Source: Mycobacterium sp. HUMS_12744610 (GTDB lineage Bacteria; Actinomycetota; Actinomycetes; Mycobacteriales; Mycobacteriaceae). From it: a DNA stretch of 64,000 bases. The translations under genes were made by a program, and so were the position numbers. The notes beneath the pieces were generated by a model. That model saw nothing but the letters and a program-made list of their open reading frames with translations, searched no databases and was not told the origin of the DNA. Location of the stretch: positions 4,526,001 through 4,590,000 of the forward strand of contig NZ_JBGEDP010000001.1 of the NCBI RefSeq assembly GCF_041206865.1. Direction: 5' to 3'. Shown piece after piece: positions 46,506 through 55,928 of the stretch (the first letter of the stretch is position 1; each line of letters starts with the position of its first letter).

Positions 46506-48014
46506 CTACCGCGCCGCCCCGTACAGACGCAGGGCCCGCGCCGCCGCCGTGGCCACTTTCCCGTCCAGGTTGGTGGTCGGCGGACTGCCCCGCACCTGGA
46601 TCGCGTTCGAGAGCAGCAGCACGTAGGTGTCCGAGCCCGGGTCCATCCACAGCGAGGTCCCGGTGAACCCCGTGTGGCCGAAGCTGCCGACGGGGAACAC
46701 CAGCCCGCGCGGGACGGAATAACCGGTGTCGATGTCCCAGCCGAGGCCGCGCAGGTTCTGTCCCCGGACCGCCGGATAGCGCGCGGCGGCAGAGCGCAGC
46801 GCGTCGTTGGCCGCTTCGAGTTGTCCGGGGGCGTGCCCGGGTTGTTCGGGGCTGGTCATCAGCTCCAGCGTCGCCCGCTTCAGCGGGAAGGTGCTCGGGC
46901 GGCCCGCGAGCCGATCGAGCAGGGCCTGGGCATAGACGCTGACATCGTGCGCCGTCGAGAACACACCGGCATGCCCGGCCACGCCGCCCATGCGGCGTGC
47001 GGTCGGATCGTCCACGGCGCCCCGCAGCAGGCGACCGTAGTCGGGATTCCTGCCGGGATCGGCGGCGCTCTCCTCGTCGCGAGCCGTGGGTGCGATGCGC
47101 GGCAGCAGGCTGGTGCGCCACGCCCCGGCGGGGCAGGCGGCCGGCGCACGGCCCGCCGGCGCGGACCAGGTCACCGCAGCTCCGCTGAGCGTGTGCGGGC
47201 CACATGCCTTGGCCGTCGGGAGGTAGCGGCTGTCCTTCATGCCGAGCGGCGCGAACACGTGCTGCTGGACATAGACGTCCTCCGCGTCGCCGGTCACCTG
47301 CTCGATCAGCGCACCGAGCAGGACGAAGTTGATGTCGGAGTAGCGGAAACCCGCGCCGGGAACCGACTGCAGCGGCGTGGTGAGCGCGCGACGAATGCCT
47401 TCGGTCTTGTCGGGGCGATCCAGCCCCCACGGATCGGCGAGATCGACGTCGCCCGGTTCGCCTGAGGTGTGCGTGAGCAACGTACGAACCGTCACCTTCG
47501 CGCGCTGCGGGTCGTTCGCCGGGTTGAAGCCGGGCAGATACGCCTGCAGGGGATCGTCGAGCCGAACCCTGCCCTGTTCGTAGAGCTGCATGACGACGGT
47601 CGCGGTCGCAAGGCACTTCGTCAACGACGACATGTCGAAGACGGTGTCCTCGGTCATCGGCTCCGCGGGTGCGGGCGACCCGTCCAGCCCCGGCTCCCCG
47701 GCAAGCTTGCGCTCGCCGTACGCCCGGTGGAAGACGACCGTGCCGCCATGCCCGATCGCCGCCACGGCCCCCGGCAGCTCACCCGCCGCCACCGCCTCGT
47801 TCAGCAGCGTGGACACGGCGGCGAACCGGGCCCCGGCGGCCGCGTCCAGCGGCCCGAAAGGCACCGGCGGAGCGGGGGCGGGCGCCGCGGCCGGCACGGC
47901 GGTTGTCACCCGCGCGCCGTCGCCCGGGGCCGGATGCGTGGTGAGGCGGCGCGAGGAGACCGCGACGAGCGCCAGCAAGACGGTTGCGATGGCGACGGCC
48001 TTGCGCATCGACAT
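46506..48014 (-). CDS. serine hydrolase, beta-lactamase class C/PBP4-like
   Basis: 502 aa, secreted or lipid-anchored. ATG 48014 gives MSMRKAVAIATVLLALVAVS, an N-terminal signal segment, then a Pro/Ala linker. The S12-type fold has the active Ser and Lys in FDMSSLTKCLATATVVMQLY, RYSDINFVLLGALIEQVTGD in the Tyr-x-Asn position (Tyr-Ser-Asp here), and GSFGHTGFTGTSLW as the KTG-like motif. It is probably an esterase or DD-peptidase-like enzyme acting outside the membrane. The opposite strand carries a lipoprotein peptidase gene starting 40 bp away. Confidence 0.88.
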   Translation of the reverse strand: MSMRKAVAIATVLLALVAVSSRRLTTHPAPGDGARVTTAVPAAAPAPAPPVPFGPLDAAAGARFAAVSTLLNEAVAAGELPGAVAAIGHGGTVVFHRAYGERKLAGEPGLDGSPAPAEPMTEDTVFDMSSLTKCLATATVVMQLYEQGRVRLDDPLQAYLPGFNPANDPQRAKVTVRTLLTHTSGEPGDVDLADPWGLDRPDKTEGIRRALTTPLQSVPGAGFRYSDINFVLLGALIEQVTGDAEDVYVQQHVFAPLGMKDSRYLPTAKACGPHTLSGAAVTWSAPAGRAPAACPAGAWRTSLLPRIAPTARDEESAADPGRNPDYGRLLRGAVDDPTARRMGGVAGHAGVFSTAHDVSVYAQALLDRLAGRPSTFPLKRATLELMTSPEQPGHAPGQLEAANDALRSAAARYPAVRGQNLRGLGWDIDTGYSVPRGLVFPVGSFGHTGFTGTSLWMDPGSDTYVLLLSNAIQVRGSPPTTNLDGKVATAAARALRLYGAAR

Positions 48015-48053
48015 AGCGCAAGGGTAGATCGGTCTGATGAGGATTCGTCCCCG

Positions 48054-48755
48054 TTGACGCCCTGCAGGGGGTGGGTGGCCGTACTGGCGGCGGTGACGGC
48101 GGCTGGTTTCGTGCTGGCGCAGTGCGCCGGGGCGCCGCCGCCTCCTGCGGCCACACCGCCGCCGCCCGCGGCGCCGCCGCCGTCGGCACCGGCCGGGCCG
48201 ACGGTCGCCCCGGTCACCGCCGCCGAGCTGGGGGCGAGCTGGCGGCCGGGTTGCCCGGTCGTGCCGGAGCGGCTGCGCCGGGTCGTCGTCGACCACATAG
48301 GTTTCGACGGCCGGACCCACCGCGGCGAGCTGATCGTGCACGAAGACCTGGTGCCGCAGGTGATCACCATTTTCGAGCGGCTGTACCGGCTGGGCTTTCC
48401 GATCGAGAAAATCCGCACAGCCGAGCACTATCCGGCCGCCGACGACGAGTTGTCCATGGCCGACGACAACACGTCGGCGTTCAACTGCCGGGGCATCCCC
48501 GGGAGCAGCCGCTGGTCCCCGCACGCCTACGGCCGCGCCATCGACGTCAATCCCTTGGTCAACCCGTGCCTGTACGCCCACGGCACATTCCAACCGCGCA
48601 ACGCGGTGCTCTACCTCAACCGCGGCCGCACCGACCCGGGACTTTTGCACCGCGGCGACCCGGCGGTACGGGTCTTCACCGATCGCGGCTGGCGATGGGG
48701 TGGGGACTGGACGGTTCCCGTGGACTACCAACACTTCGAGCAGACGCCGGGATGA
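48054..48755 (+). CDS. putative lipoprotein, M15-type D-Ala-D-Ala carboxypeptidase-like
   Basis: TTG 48054 (GATGAGGA upstream) gives MTPCRGWVAVLAAVTAAGFV and the lipobox LAQC, then a Pro-rich linker. A later GTG at 48075 is an alternative. The domain has a typical VanY/M15 layout: DDNTSAFNCRGIPGSSRWSP, the zinc motif SPHAYGRAIDVNPLVNP (H and D), and WGGDWTVPVDYQHFEQTPG (second H). It would trim peptidoglycan peptides at the cell surface. Confidence 0.87.
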   Translation: MTPCRGWVAVLAAVTAAGFVLAQCAGAPPPPAATPPPPAAPPPSAPAGPTVAPVTAAELGASWRPGCPVVPERLRRVVVDHIGFDGRTHRGELIVHEDLVPQVITIFERLYRLGFPIEKIRTAEHYPAADDELSMADDNTSAFNCRGIPGSSRWSPHAYGRAIDVNPLVNPCLYAHGTFQPRNAVLYLNRGRTDPGLLHRGDPAVRVFTDRGWRWGGDWTVPVDYQHFEQTPG

Positions 48756-48774
48756 CCTGGAAGGATGGCACGCC

Positions 48775-49212
48775 ATGTCGCGCTCATTCGACGGTTTGAC
48801 CGAGGAGCCCGGCCGCGTCGAGCGGATCAGGCGGGTGCGCAGACCCCTGATCGCGCCGCTGCTCGCGGTCAGCGCGGCCACGATGTGCCCGACGGCCCCG
48901 CCGGCGGGCGCCGCCGGTGACGGGGAGTGCAGCGTCATCCTGCCGGCGGCGGATCGGCTCGAGCAGGAGTTCAATTTGGTATCTCCTTCCGGTACACCGT
49001 CGTACGTGGCGAGCCAGATCCGCAACGCGCTGGCTCCGCTGCACGGCCTGCGCAGTGCGGCGGCGGTGGACCTGCGGCTTCGGTCGGACATGCTGGCGTC
49101 TCAGATCGACGGGAGCGACCCCTACCGACCGGCCAGCCCGCAACGACTCGCCGGCGATCTCGCCGAGGCGAGAGAGAACTTGGCCGCGGCGCGCGACTAC
49201 TGCGCGCCGTAA
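48775..49212 (+). CDS. secreted hypothetical protein
   Basis: 145 aa. ATG 48775 gives MSRSFDGLTEEPGRVERIRR. A basic stretch leads into a hydrophobic signal region (LIAPLLAVSAATMCPTAPPA) and an AGA-A-type cleavage site near residue 46. The mature part is helical (DRLEQEFNLVSPSGTPSYVA) with two Cys (ECSVI and the end YCAP). No family is recognised. Confidence 0.65.
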   Translation: MSRSFDGLTEEPGRVERIRRVRRPLIAPLLAVSAATMCPTAPPAGAAGDGECSVILPAADRLEQEFNLVSPSGTPSYVASQIRNALAPLHGLRSAAAVDLRLRSDMLASQIDGSDPYRPASPQRLAGDLAEARENLAAARDYCAP

Positions 49213-49326
49213 GGGCCGGTCGCTACGTCCCCGGGCGCCACTTCCGGACCGACAGGCGCTCGGCGCCGGGCCAGATGGCCATGGCGGCCGGGGATGCGCA
49301 GAAGGCGTCCTCGGCCTGGTGGGCGG

Positions 49327-49998
49327 TCATGTCGACGGCGTGCAGGCCGTCCTCCTGGTGGGCGCGGCAGTGACGGTCAGCACCCGGTGCGTGTCGGGGT
49401 CGACCTGCTCGGCCTCGATGGTCAGGACCACGACCAGCGTGTAACCGGCCCCGGTCGGCAGGTAGAAGGTGAGGTCCCGGCTGTCCAGGCCGCCGCCGTT
49501 GGTGACCAGGTACCCGTCTCCGCTGGGGTAGACGGCCTGCCCGACCATCTGGGTGCGTTCGAAGTGGAGACGGTCACCCGGCGCCCGCCACACCGAGAAC
49601 CGGGTGTTCGCGCCGCCGTTGAACAAGTGCTGGGCGATCGGGATGATCAGCTCTTCGCGGCCGTCCTCGTCGATGTCCTGCAAGCCGACGCCGCCCGGGC
49701 TCGAGGGCTCCAGAAGCTCGTCGATGGTCTGCACCGTTTCACCCGCCGGGCCGGTCACGGTCACCTTCACCGCCCTGGGCCGCGGCAGCTCGGGCACGTT
49801 GAAGTAGGTGACCGCGAAATTCAAAGCGCCGGATTGCATTTGGCAATCCGAATGCGGAGACGTGGCTTTCGGGCTGATCACCGCGGTCCGCTGCGGGCAC
49901 GGCGGCAGCGTGGTATCGGCGGCCGCGGTGGGGCACGTCAGGCACCCGGTCACCGCGATGGCCACCAGCGTGACGGCCGGCGCCGACAGCCGCTTCAT
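49327..49998 (-). CDS. secreted FG-GAP-like protein, possible C-terminal frameshift
   Basis: 223 aa. ATG 49998 gives MKRLSAPAVTLVAIAVTGCL, a signal peptide. The body has DIDEDGREELIIPI, a calcium-loop-like FG-GAP segment, then VWRAPGDRLHFERTQMVGQA. The end RRTACTPST is short of a domain end. In the neighbouring frame the text HAVDMTAHQAEDAFCASP continues coherently, so a one-base shift near 49370 is suspected. It is the last gene of the mce transcription unit, 10 bp after mas, and its role is unknown. Confidence 0.75.
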   Translation of the reverse strand: MKRLSAPAVTLVAIAVTGCLTCPTAAADTTLPPCPQRTAVISPKATSPHSDCQMQSGALNFAVTYFNVPELPRPRAVKVTVTGPAGETVQTIDELLEPSSPGGVGLQDIDEDGREELIIPIAQHLFNGGANTRFSVWRAPGDRLHFERTQMVGQAVYPSGDGYLVTNGGGLDSRDLTFYLPTGAGYTLVVVLTIEAEQVDPDTHRVLTVTAAPTRRTACTPST

Positions 49999-50008
49999 CG
50001 CCGCGCAC

Positions 50009-50713
50009 CTAGCGCTTCGGCGCCGGCTTGAGCGGCGCGGGAGGAGCCTCGGGCGGCGGCAGCTGCTCCTCGACGGGCGGGTGGGAACCGGTCTTGGGAC
50101 CGATGTCGGAAACCTGCCACCCGTTGCCCGCCCTGCTGACGGTCACCTGCAGCAGGATGATCGACACCTTGGGCGTCGGGTTCTGCAGGTTGCGGGTGGT
50201 CTGGTGGGCCGAGACCACCACCTGATAGACCCCGCCGGGCTGGGCGACCGGGTCGGTGGCCAGCACCTCACCGGTGGAGGTGACCTGCGCCTGCAACATG
50301 ATGCTCTTCAGCACGTCGGTGGCGTTGACGTATTTGTCCTTGAGTTGCTGCGACACACCGTCTTCGACCGAGCGGAAGAAGGCGTCGGGGTCTTCGAAGC
50401 TGTAGGCCAGCGACTTCAGCGCGTAATCCTTGGCCAGCTGCGCCGCGGCCTCGCGGTCGGCCTGTTGCCGGCGCAGCTGCGCGAGCTCGCCGCTCACGTC
50501 GCGATATTTCAGGAACCCGAAGACGGCGCCGGCGAGCACCGCCGCCGCCGCAACGGCGGCGGCCCATCGCCACGGCCGCCGCGGCCAAAGCCGCCGCCCG
50601 GCGGTCTCGGTCCGCTCGGCCTCCTCGGCGTCCACGGCGTTCTCGGCGTTCTCGGGGGCCTCGGGCTCGGTCTCCGTCGTTGTTTCGTCGTCGCTGGTCG
50701 TTGACTTGGCCAT
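50009..50713 (-). CDS. Mce-associated membrane protein (Mas)
   Basis: 234 aa. ATG 50713 gives MAKSTTSDDETTTETEPEAP. An acidic cytoplasmic head is followed by a single membrane helix (WAAAVAAAAVLAGAVFGFLK) and an external domain ending in a Pro-rich tail (VEEQLPPPEAPPAP). This layout is that of the Mas proteins encoded after mceF in mycobacteria, thought to stabilise the Mce complex. It lies 21 bp downstream of mceF. Confidence 0.9.
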   Translation of the reverse strand: MAKSTTSDDETTTETEPEAPENAENAVDAEEAERTETAGRRLWPRRPWRWAAAVAAAAVLAGAVFGFLKYRDVSGELAQLRRQQADREAAAQLAKDYALKSLAYSFEDPDAFFRSVEDGVSQQLKDKYVNATDVLKSIMLQAQVTSTGEVLATDPVAQPGGVYQVVVSAHQTTRNLQNPTPKVSIILLQVTVSRAGNGWQVSDIGPKTGSHPPVEEQLPPPEAPPAPLKPAPKR

Positions 50714-50734
50714 CTCAGTTCTTTCTGTGCTCGA

Positions 50735-51700
50735 TTACTGGTGCCATTCGGGCACGTTGAGTTGCACCCGCACGCCGCCGGTGTCGTTGAAGGTCGATTC
50801 CCAGAAGTCCAGCCAGTGCCCGGCGTCCACTTTGATGTCGCGCAGCGGCGCGACCGCGGGGAGCAGGACGGGGGCGAAGGTGCTCAACGGGCCGGCCAGC
50901 ATGTCGACGTATTCGCTGATCTTGGAGATCAGGATCCCGCCCGCATCGTCGGGGCCCATCACGCCCAGCCCGCTGTGCGACAGGGTTTCGATTTCATGGA
51001 TCAGCCGCAGGAACGCCGGCACCGAGTTCGGCAGCAACTGGCCGGTCGTGCTGATCACCTCGGCAGCGTGGACCTCACCCAAATCGGTGGTCAGCGTGGA
51101 GATGTTGCTGAACAGCGTGGCCATCAGTTGCTTGTCGTCGCGGACCACCTTGGCGGCCAGGCCGGCGGTGGTGGCCAGGGAATCGAGGGTGTCGTCGTTG
51201 CCGGCGAACGCCGCCGAGATGCTACCGGTGACGGTGTGCACGCTGTCGGGGTCGAGGGCGGAGATCAGGGCATTGGCCTTGGTCAGCAGGTCGCTTCCGG
51301 TGACCGTCGGCGCGACCCGGTCCGCGGGGATCACCGCCCCGTCGGAAAAGTACGGCGGCGCAATCAGCTTCGGCTTGAAGTCGATGTATTGTTCGCCTGC
51401 CGCGGAGAGATTTTCCACGCTGATCGCGCTGTTGGCGGGCACCGGGTGCGCGCGATCGAGGTCGATCGAGACGGCCAGCCCCGTCGTCGTGGTGCGGATG
51501 CCGGTCACCCGGCCGATCTTGATGCCCCGCATGGTCACCTCGGACGTTGGGAGCAGGCCGCCGGACGTGTTGAGCAGCAGGGTGAGTCGGGTGTCCTGCT
51601 TGGTCGGGTCCATCTCGAGCACGCCGACCGCCATGTACACCGCGCCCAGCAGCGTCATCACCGTCAGGATGACCAGCGTGATCCGGGCATTGAACTTCAC
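50735..51700 (-). CDS. mceF: Mce-family protein, position F
   Basis: 321 aa. GTG 51700 overlaps the mceE stop (GTGA) and gives MKFNARITLVILTVMTLLGA, an N-terminal anchor. The MCE domain follows (TLLLNTSGGLLPTSEVTMRG, then GIKIGRVTGI), with a helical tail (SISAAFAGNDDTLDSLATTA). Six different Mce proteins are thought to form the periplasmic channel of a lipid importer driven by the MceG (Mkl) ATPase, whose gene is not in this window. Confidence 0.93.
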   Translation of the reverse strand: MKFNARITLVILTVMTLLGAVYMAVGVLEMDPTKQDTRLTLLLNTSGGLLPTSEVTMRGIKIGRVTGIRTTTTGLAVSIDLDRAHPVPANSAISVENLSAAGEQYIDFKPKLIAPPYFSDGAVIPADRVAPTVTGSDLLTKANALISALDPDSVHTVTGSISAAFAGNDDTLDSLATTAGLAAKVVRDDKQLMATLFSNISTLTTDLGEVHAAEVISTTGQLLPNSVPAFLRLIHEIETLSHSGLGVMGPDDAGGILISKISEYVDMLAGPLSTFAPVLLPAVAPLRDIKVDAGHWLDFWESTFNDTGGVRVQLNVPEWHQ

Positions 51701-52743
51701 GGCAGCAACCCCATCGTCCGCATCGCCGAGACCGCCTGGTCGGCCTTGTCGGCGGGGTCCACACCCTCATGCCCGGTCGGTGGATGAAGTCCGGAGATGG
51801 TGTATTTCGGGCCCCCGTGGCGGAAGAACGGGATGAGCTTGGTGCGGATCAAGGCCATCATCTTGTCGGCGAGCACCGGAATGGTGGTGTCGACGGTGGC
51901 CACGGTGCCCACCCACGGCGTGAGGTAGGAGAGCATCTCCATCCAGTCGCCGGCGACCGGGTTGATGACCTGCCCGCCCAGTTCGTCGATGCCTTTGGAG
52001 TCCGCGACGAGCCGCACGATGGCGAGCGTGATCGCCGACAGGCCTTCGAGCTTCGCCGGGCCCTCGGCGACCAGCCGGTTGAACACATCGGTGTTGCCCG
52101 ACAGGTTCGTGCTGATGTTCTCCATGCTCGACAGGATCCCGTTGATGGTGTCCTGGTTGGCCGCAAGGTCGTTCAGCACTCCGGCGATGGTGTGCTGGAT
52201 CCGGGTCAGCGCGGCGGGATCCCGCGGGAAGGCTTTGTTGAAGTTGACCACGGTATCGCGCAACGTGCCGATCGCCCCGCCCGCCACCAGGTTCGACACC
52301 GACCGCAGGACGTCCTCGACGTTGGTGGCAGGTTCGGTGTTGCGCAACGGGATGGTGCCGCCGTCGCGCAACACCCCCGCCGACGGTTTGGCGGCCGGCA
52401 GCAGCGCGATGTAGATGTCGCCGAGTGGGGTCGCCTGGCGCAGTTCGGCGCGGGTGTTGTCGGGAAGCGTGGTGTCGCCGGACATCTCGACGTAGGCGAC
52501 CGCCTTGCTGCCGTCGAGTGCGACGTGGTCGAGCACGCCGATCTGGATACCGCCGGAGTCCACCTTGGCCCGCGCGGGCAGGTTGAGCACACTGGAGAAC
52601 TCGATCTTGATTCGATAGGCGTGGTGGGGGGTGTAGGCGCCCGGGACCGGCAGCCGGGTCGGGTCCAGCGAGCAGGCCGCCGTGGACACGATGGCCAGCA
52701 CGGCCAGCAGCAGGCAGGCAACACGCGCCGATCGCCGGGTCAT
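51697..52743 (-). CDS. mceE: Mce-family lipoprotein, position E (LprN type)
   Basis: 348 aa. ATG 52743 overlaps the mceD stop (ATGA). The signal peptide ends in the lipobox STAAC with Cys24, as is usual for the fifth mce gene. The MCE domain follows: KIEFSSVLNLPARAKVDSGG, IQIGVLDHVALDGS, LRQATPLGDIYIALLP. A long helical region comes next. It anchors the complex to the membrane by lipid modification. Confidence 0.93.
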   Translation of the reverse strand: MTRRSARVACLLLAVLAIVSTAACSLDPTRLPVPGAYTPHHAYRIKIEFSSVLNLPARAKVDSGGIQIGVLDHVALDGSKAVAYVEMSGDTTLPDNTRAELRQATPLGDIYIALLPAAKPSAGVLRDGGTIPLRNTEPATNVEDVLRSVSNLVAGGAIGTLRDTVVNFNKAFPRDPAALTRIQHTIAGVLNDLAANQDTINGILSSMENISTNLSGNTDVFNRLVAEGPAKLEGLSAITLAIVRLVADSKGIDELGGQVINPVAGDWMEMLSYLTPWVGTVATVDTTIPVLADKMMALIRTKLIPFFRHGGPKYTISGLHPPTGHEGVDPADKADQAVSAMRTMGLLP

Positions 52744-53900
52744 GACAGCGCGGCCCCCAGGATGAGATCGGTCAGCCCGAGAGTGACCGGATCCGACGGG
52801 GTGTCCGACGCGCACGCCGCGGCGGCCCCGGGGGTGTGACGCTTGCGCAGCACGTCGCAGATGGCCCCGGCCTGCGTCGGCGAAATCGCCACCTGCGGTG
52901 GGATGTAGGTGACGTTGTGGGTGCCCCACGCCGGCTCGTAGATGTCGGACAACCAGTGGCTGAACTGCGGCCACGACTTGATGGTGCCCAGGATGGCCGG
53001 GGTGTAGCGGTTCAGCACGTCGCGCACCCACGGGATCAGCTTGTCGGTGATTCTCTGATAGAGCCGCGGCGCCCACCGGTTCATGGCCTCCACCAGGATC
53101 GGCAGCAGGTGCGAAATGTGGCTCAGCGCCGCGGAGAAATTGTCCGACAGGCCCTCGATCAGTTCGGTGGTGGCGGGCAGCGTTGCGACCACCGAGGCGA
53201 AGGTGTCCCAGTGCTTGAGAAAGCCCGACGTGAAGATCTCGCTGTTCTCGAACAGCTGCCGGTACTCGGCGTCGGCCTTGTAGGGATCGGCAAGCATGGT
53301 GACCAGATTGCGCAGCGTCTGGTTGAGGCCTGGTCCGGTGCCGTCCAGCGAGCGGCCGGCCGCGCGCAAGCTGTCGTTGATGGCCTGCACGCCCGGGGCG
53401 CGGGACGGGTCCTGGCCGGGCTGGGGGCCCAGAATGTCGTCGGCGAGCTTGCCGATGGCCGAGAAGGTTTCGCTGACACTGATCGGGGTTCTGGTGTACG
53501 CCAGCCCGATACAGCCCGGCCCGGTGAACTTCGGCCCCGACGTGTAGGGCTTGGTCAGTTCGAGATGCCGGTCGGTGACGATCGATTGCGAGTAGGTGAC
53601 CGCTCCGACGTCGGCCGGCAAGTCGAGGTCGGCGGGCACGGTGAAGTCGACCTCGACGTGGTCGGGCTTGTTGACGATCGCGGTCGTCGCGCCGACGTCG
53701 ATGCCCAGCAGCGCGACCTTGTTGCCCGGGTACAGGCCCACCGCGTCGGTCAATTCGGCACACATCGCCCGGGTTTTGGCGGGCAGGACGGCCTGGGCGC
53801 CAAAGAACGCCGCCGCCGTGATCCCGGCGACGAGAACCACCGCTGCCGCGATACCCAGCGGGGAGCGCAACCGCGAGCCGACAGCCGAAATCCAGGGCAT
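52740..53900 (-). CDS. mceD: Mce-family protein, position D
   Basis: 386 aa. ATG 53900 lies 1 nt after the mceC stop and gives MPWISAVGSRLRSPLGIAAA, followed by a membrane anchor. MCE domain: CAELTDAVGLYPGNKVALLG, IDVGATTAIVNKPDHVEVDF. The long helical region and a Cys near the C-terminus (GAICDVLRKRHTPG) fit the family. Ends TDLILGAALS. Confidence 0.92.
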   Translation of the reverse strand: MPWISAVGSRLRSPLGIAAAVVLVAGITAAAFFGAQAVLPAKTRAMCAELTDAVGLYPGNKVALLGIDVGATTAIVNKPDHVEVDFTVPADLDLPADVGAVTYSQSIVTDRHLELTKPYTSGPKFTGPGCIGLAYTRTPISVSETFSAIGKLADDILGPQPGQDPSRAPGVQAINDSLRAAGRSLDGTGPGLNQTLRNLVTMLADPYKADAEYRQLFENSEIFTSGFLKHWDTFASVVATLPATTELIEGLSDNFSAALSHISHLLPILVEAMNRWAPRLYQRITDKLIPWVRDVLNRYTPAILGTIKSWPQFSHWLSDIYEPAWGTHNVTYIPPQVAISPTQAGAICDVLRKRHTPGAAAACASDTPSDPVTLGLTDLILGAALS

Positions 53901-53901
53901 C

Positions 53902-54903
53902 TCAACAGTTCCTCATGATGTTGGGCAGGCACAGGTCCTGCCCGGGGACCAGCCGGTTGTGTTCGTCGAAGACGACCCCGTTCCCGCTGAGCATCGGCAT
54001 CACGACGCCCAGCGCCTGCCCCAGGCCCTCGGCCGCCAGGCCAAGCCGGTCGGGATGGGCCTGCAGCGTGTCGATGATGTCGTTGAGCCCGTTGACGATC
54101 GGCGCGACCTCCCGGCCGTAGAACACCGTAACGCGGTCCAAGATCCTCGACAATTCCTTGAACAGGGTGAAGAACTCGACGATGTCGACCGCCTTCGCCG
54201 TGTACGTCTTGCCGATGATGTCGATCTGCTCGAACAGCGTGACGAGTTGCCTGCGCCCGGCGACCATGGCATGCAGCCCATTGTTGGTGAAATCCAGGCT
54301 GCGGTGGAACTCGGCGGTCGTCTTGCTCAACGACGTGGTCAACGCGTTGGCCGACTGGATCAAGTCGCGCAACGCGTTGGGATACTTGTCGGCCGCACTG
54401 GCCACCTCGCTGAAGGTGTCGTGGATGACCTGGCCGTTGACTTCCTTGATCATCGGGGTCGCCGCCTGGAGGATGTCGTTGACCTCGAACGGCAAGGTGA
54501 CGCGCTGCGGCGGGATGACGTTGTGGCCCAGCGGTATACCGCCCTTGGGGTCGAGCGCCACGTAGTGGCCGCCCAGTGGGGTCAGCAGCTTGACGTCCAG
54601 GGTGGACTGCGAGCCGACCTGCACCGAACGCTTGACGTCGAACTTCATCTCGACGACGGCGCCCGCGAGCCCGATGCTGGTGACCTTGCCGACCGGGATG
54701 CCGGCGACGCGGACCTGGTCGCCGACGCGCACACCGGCGGCGTTGGGCAGGTCCGCGGTGTAGGACGACTGATCGGTCGGATTCAGATAGGCCATCGCGG
54801 TGGCGGCCAACACCGCGGCGATGACGACCAAGCCGATGATGCCGTGGCGGCGGCTGCGGGTCGCGGCGGCACGCTCGTCGAGAGCAACGCGCCGACGCCC
54901 CAT
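53902..54903 (-). CDS. mceC: Mce-family protein, position C
   Basis: 333 aa from ATG 54903 (MGRRRVALDERAAATRSRRH). A GTG at 54921 that overlaps the mceB stop (GTGA) is an alternative matching the overlap style of the operon. Membrane anchor GIIGLVVIAAVLAATAMAYL. MCE domain TADLPNAAGVRVGDQVRVAG, IPVGKVTSIGLAGAVVEMKF, then LLTPLGGHYVALDPKGGIPL. Ends DLCLPNIMRNC. Confidence 0.92.
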   Translation of the reverse strand: MGRRRVALDERAAATRSRRHGIIGLVVIAAVLAATAMAYLNPTDQSSYTADLPNAAGVRVGDQVRVAGIPVGKVTSIGLAGAVVEMKFDVKRSVQVGSQSTLDVKLLTPLGGHYVALDPKGGIPLGHNVIPPQRVTLPFEVNDILQAATPMIKEVNGQVIHDTFSEVASAADKYPNALRDLIQSANALTTSLSKTTAEFHRSLDFTNNGLHAMVAGRRQLVTLFEQIDIIGKTYTAKAVDIVEFFTLFKELSRILDRVTVFYGREVAPIVNGLNDIIDTLQAHPDRLGLAAEGLGQALGVVMPMLSGNGVVFDEHNRLVPGQDLCLPNIMRNC

Positions 54904-54917
54904 GCTGCTGCCCCACC

Positions 54918-55928
54918 TCACCGGCACACCACCAGGTTCTGCTGCGCGAACGACACCTGCCCGATCCCCGGCAGCGTCATCTCGCCGTGCGAGCAGGAAA
55001 ACGTCGGTGTGGCGGGCTTGTCGTCGACCAGTGAGTCCCGTATCCCTTGGATCAGCGACGGCACCAGCGACAGCCCCGCGATGATCGTCGGCGTCTGCGG
55101 CCACATCCGGCTGGTCAGGTCGTAGAGCGGAGTCGTCGTCCCGTCGAAGATCCGCTCGATGTACTGCAGCTGATGGGCGCTGGTCCGCAGGACGGGCAGC
55201 CCGGTCTCGAGCGCATCGCGGAACTCCTCGGCCTTGGAACCGAACTTTGTCAGCACGTCGTTGAGGGTGGCGATCAGGTGAAACAGTTGCTGGGACTTGC
55301 CACCCAGGTCCCGCGAGATCGAACTGAGATTGCGGATCACGGCGACGATCACCGCCTGGCGGTCCACGGCCACTTTGGAGATGACGTCGAGGTCGTGCAG
55401 GAACGGGCCGACGCCGGATTCGTCGCCCTGGATCAGCCGCAGCAGGTTCTCGCCGAGCAGGTTGAACTGGGCGGGGTCAAGGGTTTGGAATATCGGCCGA
55501 AACCCGTTGAACAGTTTCGCCACGTCGAACGACGGAATCGTCTGTTCCAGGGGAAGGAGACTCCCCGCCGGCAACCGTGGCGCCGGCTTGGCCGGCTGGA
55601 CGAGCTCGACGTAGCGCTGACCGAGCAGGGTCTGGTAGCGCACCGCGGCGACGGTGTTGGCGAACACCGGGTGATCGTCTTGCGCGGTGAAGTCCACCTT
55701 GGCGATGCGCCCGTCGAGCCGGATGGTCTCCACCTTGCCGACCTGCACCCCGGAGATGCGCACGTCGTCGCCGGCGTAGAGCCCCGACACATCGGAGAAC
55801 GCCGCGGTGTAGCGGGAGACCACGCCGGTGACCGGACTGCGCAGGGCGGTCAGCACGATCAGCGCGCACACCACGGCGACCGCGGTGAAGACGGTCAGCC
55901 ACACCACCGATTTGGTGACGCTTCTCAT
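54918..55928 (-). CDS. mceB: Mce-family protein, position B
   Basis: 336 aa. ATG 55928 overlaps the mceA stop (ATGA) and gives MRSVTKSVVWLTVFTAVAVV, the membrane anchor. MCE domain AAFSDVSGLYAGDDVRISGV with QVGKVETIRLDGRIAKVDF and YQTLLGQRYVELVQP. Two Cys near the end (FSCSHGEM and LVVCR) are typical of the B position. Confidence 0.93.
   Translation of the reverse strand: MRSVTKSVVWLTVFTAVAVVCALIVLTALRSPVTGVVSRYTAAFSDVSGLYAGDDVRISGVQVGKVETIRLDGRIAKVDFTAQDDHPVFANTVAAVRYQTLLGQRYVELVQPAKPAPRLPAGSLLPLEQTIPSFDVAKLFNGFRPIFQTLDPAQFNLLGENLLRLIQGDESGVGPFLHDLDVISKVAVDRQAVIVAVIRNLSSISRDLGGKSQQLFHLIATLNDVLTKFGSKAEEFRDALETGLPVLRTSAHQLQYIERIFDGTTTPLYDLTSRMWPQTPTIIAGLSLVPSLIQGIRDSLVDDKPATPTFSCSHGEMTLPGIGQVSFAQQNLVVCR

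Noticed and set aside
47469..48053. Extension of the lipoprotein peptidase frame upstream to 47469
   Set aside because: It would overlap the divergent beta-lactamase-like gene. The signal peptide and lipobox place the start at about 48054.
46506..49091. 861-codon minus-strand frame including the beta-lactamase-like gene
   Set aside because: The upstream part is antisense to the peptidase and secreted-protein genes. The signal peptide fixes the start at 48014.
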